Part shown: piece by piece, positions 58,364 through 64,000 of the stretch
Numbering within the stretch: position 1 is the stretch's first letter
How the letters are laid out: the number at the start of each line of letters is the position of its first letter
Origin: Lentilactobacillus buchneri
Lineage (GTDB): Bacteria; Bacillota; Bacilli; Lactobacillales; Lactobacillaceae
DNA length: 64,000 bases
Direction of reading: 5' to 3'
NCBI RefSeq assembly: GCF_018314255.1
Contig: NZ_CP073066.1
Coordinates: 496,001 to 560,000, forward strand
Notes under the pieces: model-generated
The model's database searches: none
What the model was told of the DNA's origin: nothing
The model's input: only the letters and a program-made list of their open reading frames with translations
Program-made: the position numbers and the translations under genes

Positions 58364-58560
58364 GAATTTTCATCTACCTTCCAAAATAGTGTGTTTAAAT
58401 CCGTCCCCAATTCTTCCGCCAAGCTGATACACAATTTTAACGACGGATTGTACTTATCATTTTCAATCAAATTGATGGTTTGCCTGGCCACCCCGACTTT
58501 TTCAGCCAAGGCAAATTGGGAAATGCCTACCTGCTTTCGATATTCCCGGACTCTGTTCAA
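58360..58560 (-). CDS. XRE family transcriptional regulator
   Basis: A 66-residue single-domain regulator. Seen: VREYRKQVGISQFALAEKVG and RQTINLIENDKYNPSLKLCI, the Cro/C1 helix-turn-helix typical of the YgzD/YozG group. TTG start at 58560 with GGAGG upstream. It leads the three-membrane-protein operon and probably autorepresses through the palindromes at 58589-58600 and 58632-58649. Confidence 0.88.
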   Translation of the reverse strand: MNRVREYRKQVGISQFALAEKVGVARQTINLIENDKYNPSLKLCISLAEELGTDLNTLFWKVDENS

Positions 58561-58588
58561 ATTAACCCGCCTCCCCTGGCTGCTTTGT

Positions 58589-58649
58589 CACATATATGTG
58601 TCATCAATAATATAATGCTACTGGCAGATAATGTCAACTATATATGACA
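58589..58649 (-). promoter_or_regulatory. XRE operon promoter with two palindromes
   Basis: On the minus strand TTGACA (58637-58632), a 17-base spacer and TATATT (58614-58609). TGTCA-8-TGACA (58632-58649) overlaps the -35, and CACATATATGTG (58589-58600) lies just behind the -10. Two operator-like sites flank the promoter. Confidence 0.7.
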
Positions 58650-58653
58650 AAAA

Positions 58654-58770
58654 AGAGTGGGACGCGAGGCGTTTTGATCCCAGAATTTAAGCAAAGAAAC
58701 GAGTTATTCCTGTCTTGGAATGACTCGTTTCTTTGCTTAAATGGCTGGGATCAGCCGATAGTTCCACGTT
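58654..58770. repeat. Long stem-loop intergenic repeat (element D1)
   Basis: Starts AGAGTGGGACGCGAGGCG. Arms GATCCCAG/CTGGGATC (58676-58683, 58745-58752), then a perfect 19-base pair 58686-58704 with 58723-58741, then ATTCC/GGAAT at the tip. Confidence 0.85.
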
Positions 58771-58784
58771 TAAACTAGATAACA

Positions 58785-58846
58785 GTGGAACGCAAGAGAG
58801 GCCAAGACACAACTTCCAATTAGTTGTGCCCCAGCCTCTCCTTGAG
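58785..58846. repeat. Stem-loop repeat (element D3)
   Basis: Begins AGTGGAACGCAAGAG, a variant of the start of D1. CAAGAGAGGC pairs with GCCTCTCCTTG, and inside CACAACT pairs with AGTTGTG (58808-58828). Confidence 0.65.
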
Positions 58847-58872
58847 TATTCTTACTTTTATTTAGCTGAATC

Positions 58873-58982
58873 GTGGAAAAATGAGCAGCTTCCGGGCATA
58901 TAAGGGGGGCAAACAAATATCCAAGCCCTGGATATTTGTTTGCCCCCCTTATATTCTGGAAGCTAGACGCTCATTTTTCCAC
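58873..58982. repeat. Very long near-perfect inverted repeat (element D2)
   Basis: GTGGAAAAATGAGC (58873-58886) pairs with 58969-58982; AGCTTCC with GGAAGCT (58958-58964); and 25 perfectly matched bases, 58898-58922 with 58930-58954, around AAGCCCT. In total 46 paired bases per arm. It ends five bases before the stop of the GNAT gene, so it may also end that transcript. Confidence 0.88.
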
Positions 58983-58987
58983 ACTAT

Positions 58988-59578
58988 TTATACATACAAC
59001 AAACTCCGCTGCTTGGCGGTCTTTTGCATATGATCGTACAAGTGGTCACCAATCATCTGAGTACCCACCGTCTTAAATCCTTTTCGTTCATACAATTTCT
59101 TTGCTTGGGGATTTTCAAAATCCACATTCAAGCCAATCACCGACTTACCATCATTTAAAGCCATTCGTGGCACTGCAGCCAATAATTTACTACCAATTCC
59201 ATGGCCCTGCCAATTAGGATCAACGGCGATGGAATCCAAGTACCATTCGTCAGAATTGGTCTCGGAATCAGGGATATACGGCTCTTTAAAATCAGCACTC
59301 TTTTTCGATAAATTGATCAGAACCTTATTAATAGCGTCCTCATTTTCGCTGGGGTAGCCAAAGACGACCCCAACAACTTGGCCATTGGCCTCGGCCACCA
59401 CGGTGGATGCCTTACTGGACAGATACGTGTCTGTCTGGTAAGCCCTCGTGATGACCTTGGCTAATCCAGGTTCGGGAACGTCTTCTAATTCATCAAGTTC
59501 CATCTCATCAAAAATAATATCAATTAACGGGGCTATCTGGCCGGCGTCATCTTGCTGTGCTTCTCTAACGGTTATCAA
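58988..59578 (-). CDS. GNAT family N-acetyltransferase
   Basis: A 196-residue acetyltransferase. Seen: TVREAQQDDAGQIAPLIDII at the start, LDSIAVDPNWQGHGIGSKLL with the Q-x-x-G-x-G acetyl-CoA loop, and GLNVDFENPQAKKLYERKGF. Full-length single domain. Substrate unknown. It has its own promoter at 59624-59652. Confidence 0.88.
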   Translation of the reverse strand: MITVREAQQDDAGQIAPLIDIIFDEMELDELEDVPEPGLAKVITRAYQTDTYLSSKASTVVAEANGQVVGVVFGYPSENEDAINKVLINLSKKSADFKEPYIPDSETNSDEWYLDSIAVDPNWQGHGIGSKLLAAVPRMALNDGKSVIGLNVDFENPQAKKLYERKGFKTVGTQMIGDHLYDHMQKTAKQRSLLYV

Positions 59579-59623
59579 AAAAATCCTCCTAAGTAAATGA
59601 ACATTCAGTATGTGTTACATCAT

Positions 59624-59652
59624 ATATTACTGAAGTTTTCATTTATTGTCAA
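59624..59652 (-). promoter_or_regulatory. Promoter of the GNAT gene
   Basis: On the minus strand TTGACA (59652-59647), a 17-base spacer and TAATAT (59629-59624). Confidence 0.7.
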
Positions 59653-59666
59653 AATTGAGGATGAAA

Positions 59667-60458
59667 CTACTGATCATTTTCAGAATGGTTTTCATGACCC
59701 TGCTGATCATTTTCATTCAGATTACTCTTGGGGTTGCCAAACTGGTTTCGTTGAATCATGTCCAATTCAGTGCGGATTTGGCCAAGAATTTCAATTTCCA
59801 ATTTCTGGATTTCCAAAGAATGTGGTAATTGATTTTGGGTTAAATTATCCAATTTTGCATGTAAGATTCGCAGTTCATGTTCAGATTTCTGGTTAACGTG
59901 ATAATCATTTTCAGAGCTCATCCGATCACGGTCGGCAGCCCGGTTCTGGCTCATCATGATAATTGGTGCCTGAATGGCGGCAATACAGCTTAACGCCAAG
60001 TTTAAGAGAATAAATGGATAAGGATCAAAGTGCATGCCAAACAACTGCAGGCCATTGATACACATCCAAGCAATTAACACAAACGTAAAAACGCCAATGA
60101 AACCCCAACTACCACCGAAGCGGGCAACGGCATCGGAGACTTTCTGACCAAACGTTAAACTCTTGGCCAAATTATCATTGACGTCAATAATATCGTAATC
60201 ATCACTCTGCATCGCCTTGGTCAGTCGACGATTAATCTTTTTAGTCTGCTTGACGTCGGCATTCACCATCCCATCGACGCGCATTAATTGGTACTTCAGT
60301 AAGTCATGGTCACAAATAAAATCGGTAACCTTGGCTTTCGGATAATCCCCCTTGATCAAATTTCTGGTTGCCGGCTCCAAATCCTTTAGGTATCGACCAT
60401 CGATCAACATATGCTCCCGGTGGTCGATAAAGCAAATCGCTGTTTTAGCTTCTGGCAT
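59667..60458 (-). CDS. DUF1003 membrane protein
   Basis: A 263-residue protein. Residues about 110-190 form the DUF1003 core: VARFGGSWGFIGVFTFVLIA, WMCINGL, and YPFILLNLALSCIAAIQAPI, two membrane segments with the conserved MMSQNRAADRDR motif. The N-terminal part resembles a Cys/His-rich sensory head of some DUF1003 proteins (CFIDHREHMLIDG, CDHDLLKY), and the C-terminal tail is a coiled coil with Asn-rich end. Function unknown; relatives are described as magnesium or CBS-linked membrane proteins. Confidence 0.85.
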   Translation of the reverse strand: MPEAKTAICFIDHREHMLIDGRYLKDLEPATRNLIKGDYPKAKVTDFICDHDLLKYQLMRVDGMVNADVKQTKKINRRLTKAMQSDDYDIIDVNDNLAKSLTFGQKVSDAVARFGGSWGFIGVFTFVLIAWMCINGLQLFGMHFDPYPFILLNLALSCIAAIQAPIIMMSQNRAADRDRMSSENDYHVNQKSEHELRILHAKLDNLTQNQLPHSLEIQKLEIEILGQIRTELDMIQRNQFGNPKSNLNENDQQGHENHSENDQ

Positions 60459-60482
60459 GTTCTCAATCCCTCCCTAATGTAT

Positions 60483-60543
60483 GTATGCAAAAAAAAGAAT
60501 GTCTCACCGATTATTATATCAGTAAGCCATTCTTTTCAAATCA
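60483..60543 (-). terminator. Terminator of the small gene at 60588
   Basis: On the minus strand AAAAGAATG (60543-60535) pairs with CATTCTTTT (60498-60490) with imperfect inner pairing, followed by about eight T. Confidence 0.65.
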
Positions 60544-60587
60544 TTTAATAGTCGTCTAAAACTAGCGCCTAACCAAAGCGTGAAACA

Positions 60588-60764
60588 TTATGCCTTAATT
60601 AAATCTGATTTTGCTTTCAACAAAGCGGCCTTCAAAGCACGGATGTGCTCGCGGGTTTGCTTGTCTTCCTCTGCCGCCTTCATCCATGATAATACAGACA
60701 AGTTAGTTTCCATCTCAGCAATAATTTTTTGAACCGTCTGATCCGATTCACCATTGGTAGACAT
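60588..60764 (-). CDS. Small helical protein of unknown function
   Basis: A 58-residue protein, predicted all-helical (VQKIIAEMETNLSVLSWMK then KQTREHIRALKAALLKAKSD). Not recognised. ATG at 60764 has AAGGAGGAGA upstream, a very strong SD, and a promoter with a cre-like site lies ahead, so it is probably highly expressed under some conditions. Similar short proteins occur in lactobacilli, but no function is known. Confidence 0.72.
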   Translation of the reverse strand: MSTNGESDQTVQKIIAEMETNLSVLSWMKAAEEDKQTREHIRALKAALLKAKSDLIKA

Positions 60765-60794
60765 ATCTAGTCTCCTCCTTAAGTTGATACCCAT

Positions 60795-60843
60795 ACTATA
60801 CCAGAAGTATGTGAAAATACAACGGAAATGAACCCGCTTTCAT
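60795..60843 (-). promoter_or_regulatory. Promoter and cre-like site of the small gene
   Basis: On the minus strand TTGTAT (60822-60817), a 16-base spacer and TATAGT (60800-60795). ATGAAAGCGGGTTCA (60843-60829) matches 14 of 15 positions of the cre consensus and lies just upstream of the -35, a position where CcpA activates in other genes. Confidence 0.5.
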
Positions 60844-60923
60844 CGAATTCTAATTTGAAATTAACGCAAGCCGATCAACCATTGGTCTTGCAATGTTCAT
60901 TTGTGCACAATATGAGTAGACCT

Positions 60924-61802
60924 CTAATGAAGAAGTGCTGAAATGTCTTGTGGGAGTTGAGATTTAAAGCTTAACGCCCTGTTGGAAAATGGATCTTCAA
61001 AATTGAGCTGGGTGGCATGGAGTGCCTGACGACCAATTCCCAATTCCATTGGGCCGTGATACAGGGCATCCCCAAGTAACGGATGATCAATCGAAGCGAA
61101 GTGGACTCGAATTTGGTGGGTTCGGCCGGTATGCAGGACCACATCAACCAATGTCCGATCCTCGTACGCCTGGTCAACCCAGTATTCCGTTTGTGCCGGC
61201 TTGCCATCAGCGGTAATCCGTTGACCGTATCCGGTGGGGTCTTTAGCAATCGGCCGGTCGATGAAACCGTGTTTCTGCAATCCAACCCCTGCCACCACAG
61301 CCTGATACTGCTTGTGGAGCGTTTTGGCCGCCAACATCTCATTGGCTAAGCTGTTGGCCAGCCGATGCTTGGCAATTAACACCAGGCCGCTGGTAAATCG
61401 ATCCAGCCGCGTAATAATATGGGGGACCAAGTCTTCGGCGCCATTCTCAACCAGGTGGCCCTTGACTCGATTCACCAGGGTATCATCGCGGTTCGCCGGT
61501 CCCGGCACCACCGTTAGGCCAGCCGGTTTATCGACAATCAGCCAGTTGTCGTCTTCATAGATAACTGAAATTGGTTGCCTGCTGACGGCAACGTTTGGAT
61601 CGCTTGCCTCAGCAGGAAAATCAACCGTTACCTGATCACCGGCTCGCAGAACAACTGTTGCATCAACTTTTCGCCCACCTACTCGAAATTGACCACCATC
61701 AGTTTTAGCGCTCTTGTACATCCGGTGGCTGATGCCCTTGGTATTCAAAAATTTTTTCAACGATTGTGGGTCATTGTCTGTCACTGTCCAAGAAAATTTC
61801 AA
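60924..61802 (-). CDS. RluA family pseudouridine synthase
   Basis: A 292-residue RNA pseudouridine synthase. Seen: the short S4-like N-terminus (LKKFLNTKGISHRMYKSAKT), WLIVDKPAGLTVVPG, the catalytic motif HIITRLDRFTSGLVLIAK with the essential Asp, and RTHQIRVHFASIDHPLLGD. RluD-like 23S rRNA or RluC-type target; cannot be told apart. The frame starts at a TTG at 61814 inside the SD; the TTG at 61802, five bases behind GGAGG, is chosen. Confidence 0.9.
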   Translation of the reverse strand: MKFSWTVTDNDPQSLKKFLNTKGISHRMYKSAKTDGGQFRVGGRKVDATVVLRAGDQVTVDFPAEASDPNVAVSRQPISVIYEDDNWLIVDKPAGLTVVPGPANRDDTLVNRVKGHLVENGAEDLVPHIITRLDRFTSGLVLIAKHRLANSLANEMLAAKTLHKQYQAVVAGVGLQKHGFIDRPIAKDPTGYGQRITADGKPAQTEYWVDQAYEDRTLVDVVLHTGRTHQIRVHFASIDHPLLGDALYHGPMELGIGRQALHATQLNFEDPFSNRALSFKSQLPQDISALLH

Positions 61803-61919
61803 AATGGCCTCCAAAAAAATATTTTTATATTGTGTACAACTATTTTGTTTACGTTATAAATCCCGCCCTAACAGCAATCCCAGCATGTGAACCACATTGC
61901 ATAACAGAAAAAGGCTTTT

Positions 61920-61978
61920 GTCAAGGTCTTGACATCGCTTGCGCAACTTGTAATATGTAAGTACAAGCAAACGCTTGT
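61920..61978 (+). promoter_or_regulatory. nox promoter with two inverted repeats
   Basis: TTGACA (61929-61934), a 16-base spacer and TAATAT (61951-61956). GTCAAG-GT-CTTGAC (61920-61933) overlaps the -35, and ACAAGC-AAAC-GCTTGT (61963-61978) lies in the leader, partly resembling a cre site. No clear Rex site was seen. Confidence 0.6.
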
Positions 61979-62009
61979 GAATCTTTTATAAAACGAAGGA
62001 GAAGTTAAT

Positions 62010-63368
62010 ATGAAAGTTGCAGTTATTGGTTGTACTCACGCAGGAACCTTTGCCATCAAAACAATTTTAGCAGAACACCCAGACGCAGAGGTCACCGTTT
62101 ACGAAAAGAATGATAACATTTCGTTTCTTTCATGCGGAATCGCTTTATATCTCGGGGGACATGTAAAGGATCCGCAAGGCTTGTTCTATTCTAGCCCAGA
62201 CGAACTTAAAAAACTAGGCGCCAGCGTTAAGATGAATCACGAAGTTACCAACGTTGACCCCGCCTCCAAAACCATTGAAGTAACCGACCTTAAAAATGAT
62301 CAATCATTTGAAGACACTTACGACAAATTAGTTGTCACTACCGGTTCATGGCCAGTTATTCCACCAATCAAAGGCGTTGACAACAAAAATGTTTACCTTT
62401 GCAAGAACTGGAATCACGCCAAAGAACTCTTTGAAACTGCACCCGAAAAGAAACGCATTACCATCGTTGGTGCCGGCTACATCGGTGCCGAATTAGCCGA
62501 AGCTTACAACACCAAAGGACATGAAGTAACCTTACTGGATGGTGCCGACCGCATCATGAGCAAGTATTTTGACAAAGAATTCACCGACGTTGTTGAAAAA
62601 GACTTCACCGACCACGGCGTCACCCTTGGCTTGGATCAGCAAGTCACAGAAATTTCCGGTGACGACACCGTTACCATCAAAACTACCAAAGGAACTTACG
62701 AAACCGATTTAGTTGTTCTCTGCGTCGGCTTCCGTCCCAACACTGGTCTATTCAAAGGCAAGTTGGCAATGACCGACAACGGTGCGTTGATTACCAACGA
62801 ATACATGCAGACTTCAGATCCTGATATTTACGGTGCCGGCGATAGTGTTGCCGTTCACTACAACCCAACTCACGGCTTGGCCTATATTCCACTGGCAACC
62901 AATGCCGTTCGTCAAGGAATCTTAGTCGGCAAGAACATTGAAAAGCCAACAGTTAAGTACATGGGAACCCAATCTTCATCAGGTCTGAAGTTATACGACA
63001 AGACCATCGTTTCCACCGGCTTGACCATGGCTGCGGCAAAGGCACAAAATATCAACGCCAGCGAGGTGATCATCACCGATAACTACCGGCCAGAGTTCAT
63101 GCCAACCACTGAACCTGTTTTGATGTCATTGGTTTATGATCCAGAAACCCGTCGAATTCTTGGTGGTTCATTACTAAGTACCTACGATGTTTCCCAATCA
63201 GCTAATACCCTGTCGGTATGTATCCAAAATGAAAACACGATCGACGATTTGGCAATGGTTGATATGCTGTTCCAACCACAATTTGACCGCCCATTCAATT
63301 ACTTGAACATTTTGGCACAAGCCGCCCAAGAGCAAGCTGCCAAGCTTACCAAGGCCACTTCAAAATAA
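62010..63368 (+). CDS. nox: NADH oxidase, water-forming
   Basis: A 452-residue flavoprotein that reduces oxygen to water with two NADH, regenerating NAD+. Seen: the FAD dinucleotide fold (VAVIGCTHAGTFAIKTIL), the redox-active Cys42 in SFLSCGIALYLGG, the NADH fold ITIVGAGYIGAELAEAY and the second FAD motif DIYGAGDSVAV. The single active cysteine is typical of lactobacillar H2O-forming Nox. A strong SD (GAAGGAG) precedes the ATG. Likely to keep redox balance under oxygen in heterofermentative growth. Confidence 0.95.
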   Translation: MKVAVIGCTHAGTFAIKTILAEHPDAEVTVYEKNDNISFLSCGIALYLGGHVKDPQGLFYSSPDELKKLGASVKMNHEVTNVDPASKTIEVTDLKNDQSFEDTYDKLVVTTGSWPVIPPIKGVDNKNVYLCKNWNHAKELFETAPEKKRITIVGAGYIGAELAEAYNTKGHEVTLLDGADRIMSKYFDKEFTDVVEKDFTDHGVTLGLDQQVTEISGDDTVTIKTTKGTYETDLVVLCVGFRPNTGLFKGKLAMTDNGALITNEYMQTSDPDIYGAGDSVAVHYNPTHGLAYIPLATNAVRQGILVGKNIEKPTVKYMGTQSSSGLKLYDKTIVSTGLTMAAAKAQNINASEVIITDNYRPEFMPTTEPVLMSLVYDPETRRILGGSLLSTYDVSQSANTLSVCIQNENTIDDLAMVDMLFQPQFDRPFNYLNILAQAAQEQAAKLTKATSK

Positions 63369-63385
63369 CGGTTACATTTTAGCTT

Positions 63386-63414
63386 TGTAAATAAGTCTGA
63401 ACCACGTTATAATA
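63386..63414 (+). promoter_or_regulatory. Promoter of a candidate small RNA behind nox
   Basis: TTGTAA (63386-63391), a 17-base spacer and TATAAT (63409-63414), 18 bases after the nox stop. Confidence 0.55.
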
Positions 63415-63420
63415 TTTACT

Positions 63421-63500
63421 GCATGGTGATGACGATCTTTCTAAACCACATTTAGCGTCTCACAAATGCATCCCGTCTGACTTCGGTCGGGCGGGTTTTC
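63421..63500 (+). ncRNA. Candidate small RNA behind nox
   Basis: About 80 bases from the predicted start (63421) to the terminator (63472-63500). It has no reading frame of note. The central part (GATGACGATC ... TTTAGCGTCTC) has little structure, the end is a hairpin with a TTCG loop. The promoter and terminator may alternatively serve as a plain nox terminator with a fortuitous promoter. Confidence 0.4.
63472..63500 (+). terminator. Terminator behind nox
   Basis: CCCGTCTGAC (63472-63481), TTCG loop, GTCGGGCGGG (63486-63495), then four T. Confidence 0.88.
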
Positions 63501-63511
63501 TTATATCATGC

Positions 63512-63539
63512 TTGTGCTATCAATAATTCAGGCTATACT
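63512..63539 (+). promoter_or_regulatory. ybjQ-like gene promoter
   Basis: TTGTGC (63512-63517), a 16-base spacer and TATACT (63534-63539), followed by a GGAGG SD. Confidence 0.55.
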
Positions 63540-63576
63540 TATGGCAGATTCAGACAGGAAATTGGAGGTATGAATA

Positions 63577-63903
63577 ATGGCAGAAGACCATTTTATCATT
63601 TCAACAACTGAAAACATCCCCGGAAAAGAATACGAAGTGATCGGTGAAGTCTTTGGCTTAACCACCCAGTCCAAAAACGTCGTTCGAAACATCGGTGCCG
63701 GATTGAAAAACATTGTCGGCGGCGAAATCAAAGATTACACCAAGATGTTAGATGAAGCCCGCAACATTTCCGTTGACCGGCTAAAACAAAACGCCATTAA
63801 AATGGGCGCCGACGCGGTCGTGATGATGCGCTTTGATTCCGGATCGATTGGTGCGGATATGCAGTCAGTCGCTGCTTATGGGACTGCGGTTAAGTATAAG
63901 TAA
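63577..63903 (+). CDS. YbjQ/UPF0145 family protein
   Basis: A 108-residue protein of the YbjQ (UPF0145) family, oligomeric and often described as a putative heavy-metal-binding domain. Seen: [20 protein letters not shown], the [20 protein letters not shown] loop, [20 protein letters not shown] and a beta strand end [12 protein letters not shown]. Full family length. GGAGG precedes the ATG. Function is not established. Confidence 0.85.
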   Translation: MAEDHFIISTTENIPGKEYEVIGEVFGLTTQSKNVVRNIGAGLKNIVGGEIKDYTKMLDEARNISVDRLKQNAIKMGADAVVMMRFDSGSIGADMQSVAAYGTAVKYK

Positions 63904-63921
63904 TCCGCCGGTTTTATTTGG

Positions 63922-63957
63922 AGGCCTGAAGGTAGTGATACCTTTGGGCCTTTTTTC
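63922..63957 (+). terminator. Terminator behind the ybjQ-like gene
   Basis: AGGCC-TG-AAGGTA (63922-63934) pairs with TACCTT-TG-GGCCT (63939-63951), followed by T residues. Confidence 0.85.
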
Positions 63958-64000
63958 TGTGGATCTTTTGATGGTTAAAAGCAGAACCTTTTGCCCTCCC

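Noticed and set aside
63421..63500. SRP (4.5S) RNA or tmRNA as explanation for the small RNA behind nox
   Set aside because: The conserved GGAAGCAGC-type SRP tetraloop region and tmRNA ends are missing; too short for tmRNA.

Overview
The window looks like a chromosomal segment of a low-to-medium GC Gram-positive bacterium of the family Lactobacillaceae. The evidence is the gene order ctsR-clpC, rpoB-rpoC-comC, rpsL-rpsG-fusA, rpsJ through rplQ, then ecfA1-ecfA2-ecfT-truA-rplM-rpsI. Supporting signs are an ECF vitamin transporter module behind rplQ, a zinc-type S14, NADH oxidase, a lacD-like aldolase and Lactobacillales-type leader RNAs. A heterofermentative genus such as Lentilactobacillus is plausible, but that is inference; no marker here fixes the species.

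Layout. Positions 1-5600 (minus strand): ligA (cut by the window edge), pcrA, a degenerate PurK-like ATP-grasp protein, xpt and a GH73 glucosaminidase. 5722-6662: a small DUF2187-like protein and an ECF S component. 6823-28677 (minus strand): a long translation block of ribosomal proteins, secY, adk, infA, rpoA and fusA, with truA and the ECF energizing module near its distal end. 28920-40204: comC (plus strand), rpoC, rpoB, clpC and ctsR. 40657-41441: eight tRNA genes in one minus-strand operon without rRNA. 41761-49708: serS behind a T-box, a deoxynucleoside kinase, a lacD-like aldolase, a lysine permease behind a lysine riboswitch, a GNAT protein, a PAP2 phosphatase and a TauE/DUF1634 pair. 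49783-54539: a PadR/DUF1700/DUF4097 operon and a CDF exporter/DtxR regulator/ThrE exporter operon. 54853-64000: azoreductase, small proteins, an XRE regulator with three related membrane proteins, a second GNAT protein, a DUF1003 protein, an RluA-type synthase, NADH oxidase and YbjQ.

Most of the window is conserved housekeeping DNA. The less ordinary content is non-coding or regulatory. Behind azoR (minus strand, about 55959-55729) lies a promoter-to-terminator unit that folds into a long closing stem, a central bubble and an upper stem, as 6S RNA does; no 6S gene was recognised by sequence. A second short promoter-terminator unit follows nox. Intergenic regions between 40 and 59 kb carry a family of long stem-loop repeats sharing an AGAGTG(C/G)GAC terminal motif, one with a truncated tandem copy. 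Other points of interest are the self-contained XRE plus triple membrane-protein operon with two palindromes around its promoter, three TTGTAT half-sites over the ECF S promoter, and a structured spacer between rplQ and ecfA1.

Start codons were reassigned wherever the longest open frame lacked a ribosome binding site; TTG or GTG starts are proposed for ligA, pcrA, the GH73 gene, rplM, rplR, rpoB, the TauE gene, the XRE gene and rluA. Promoters and terminators were found by eye and are predictions.
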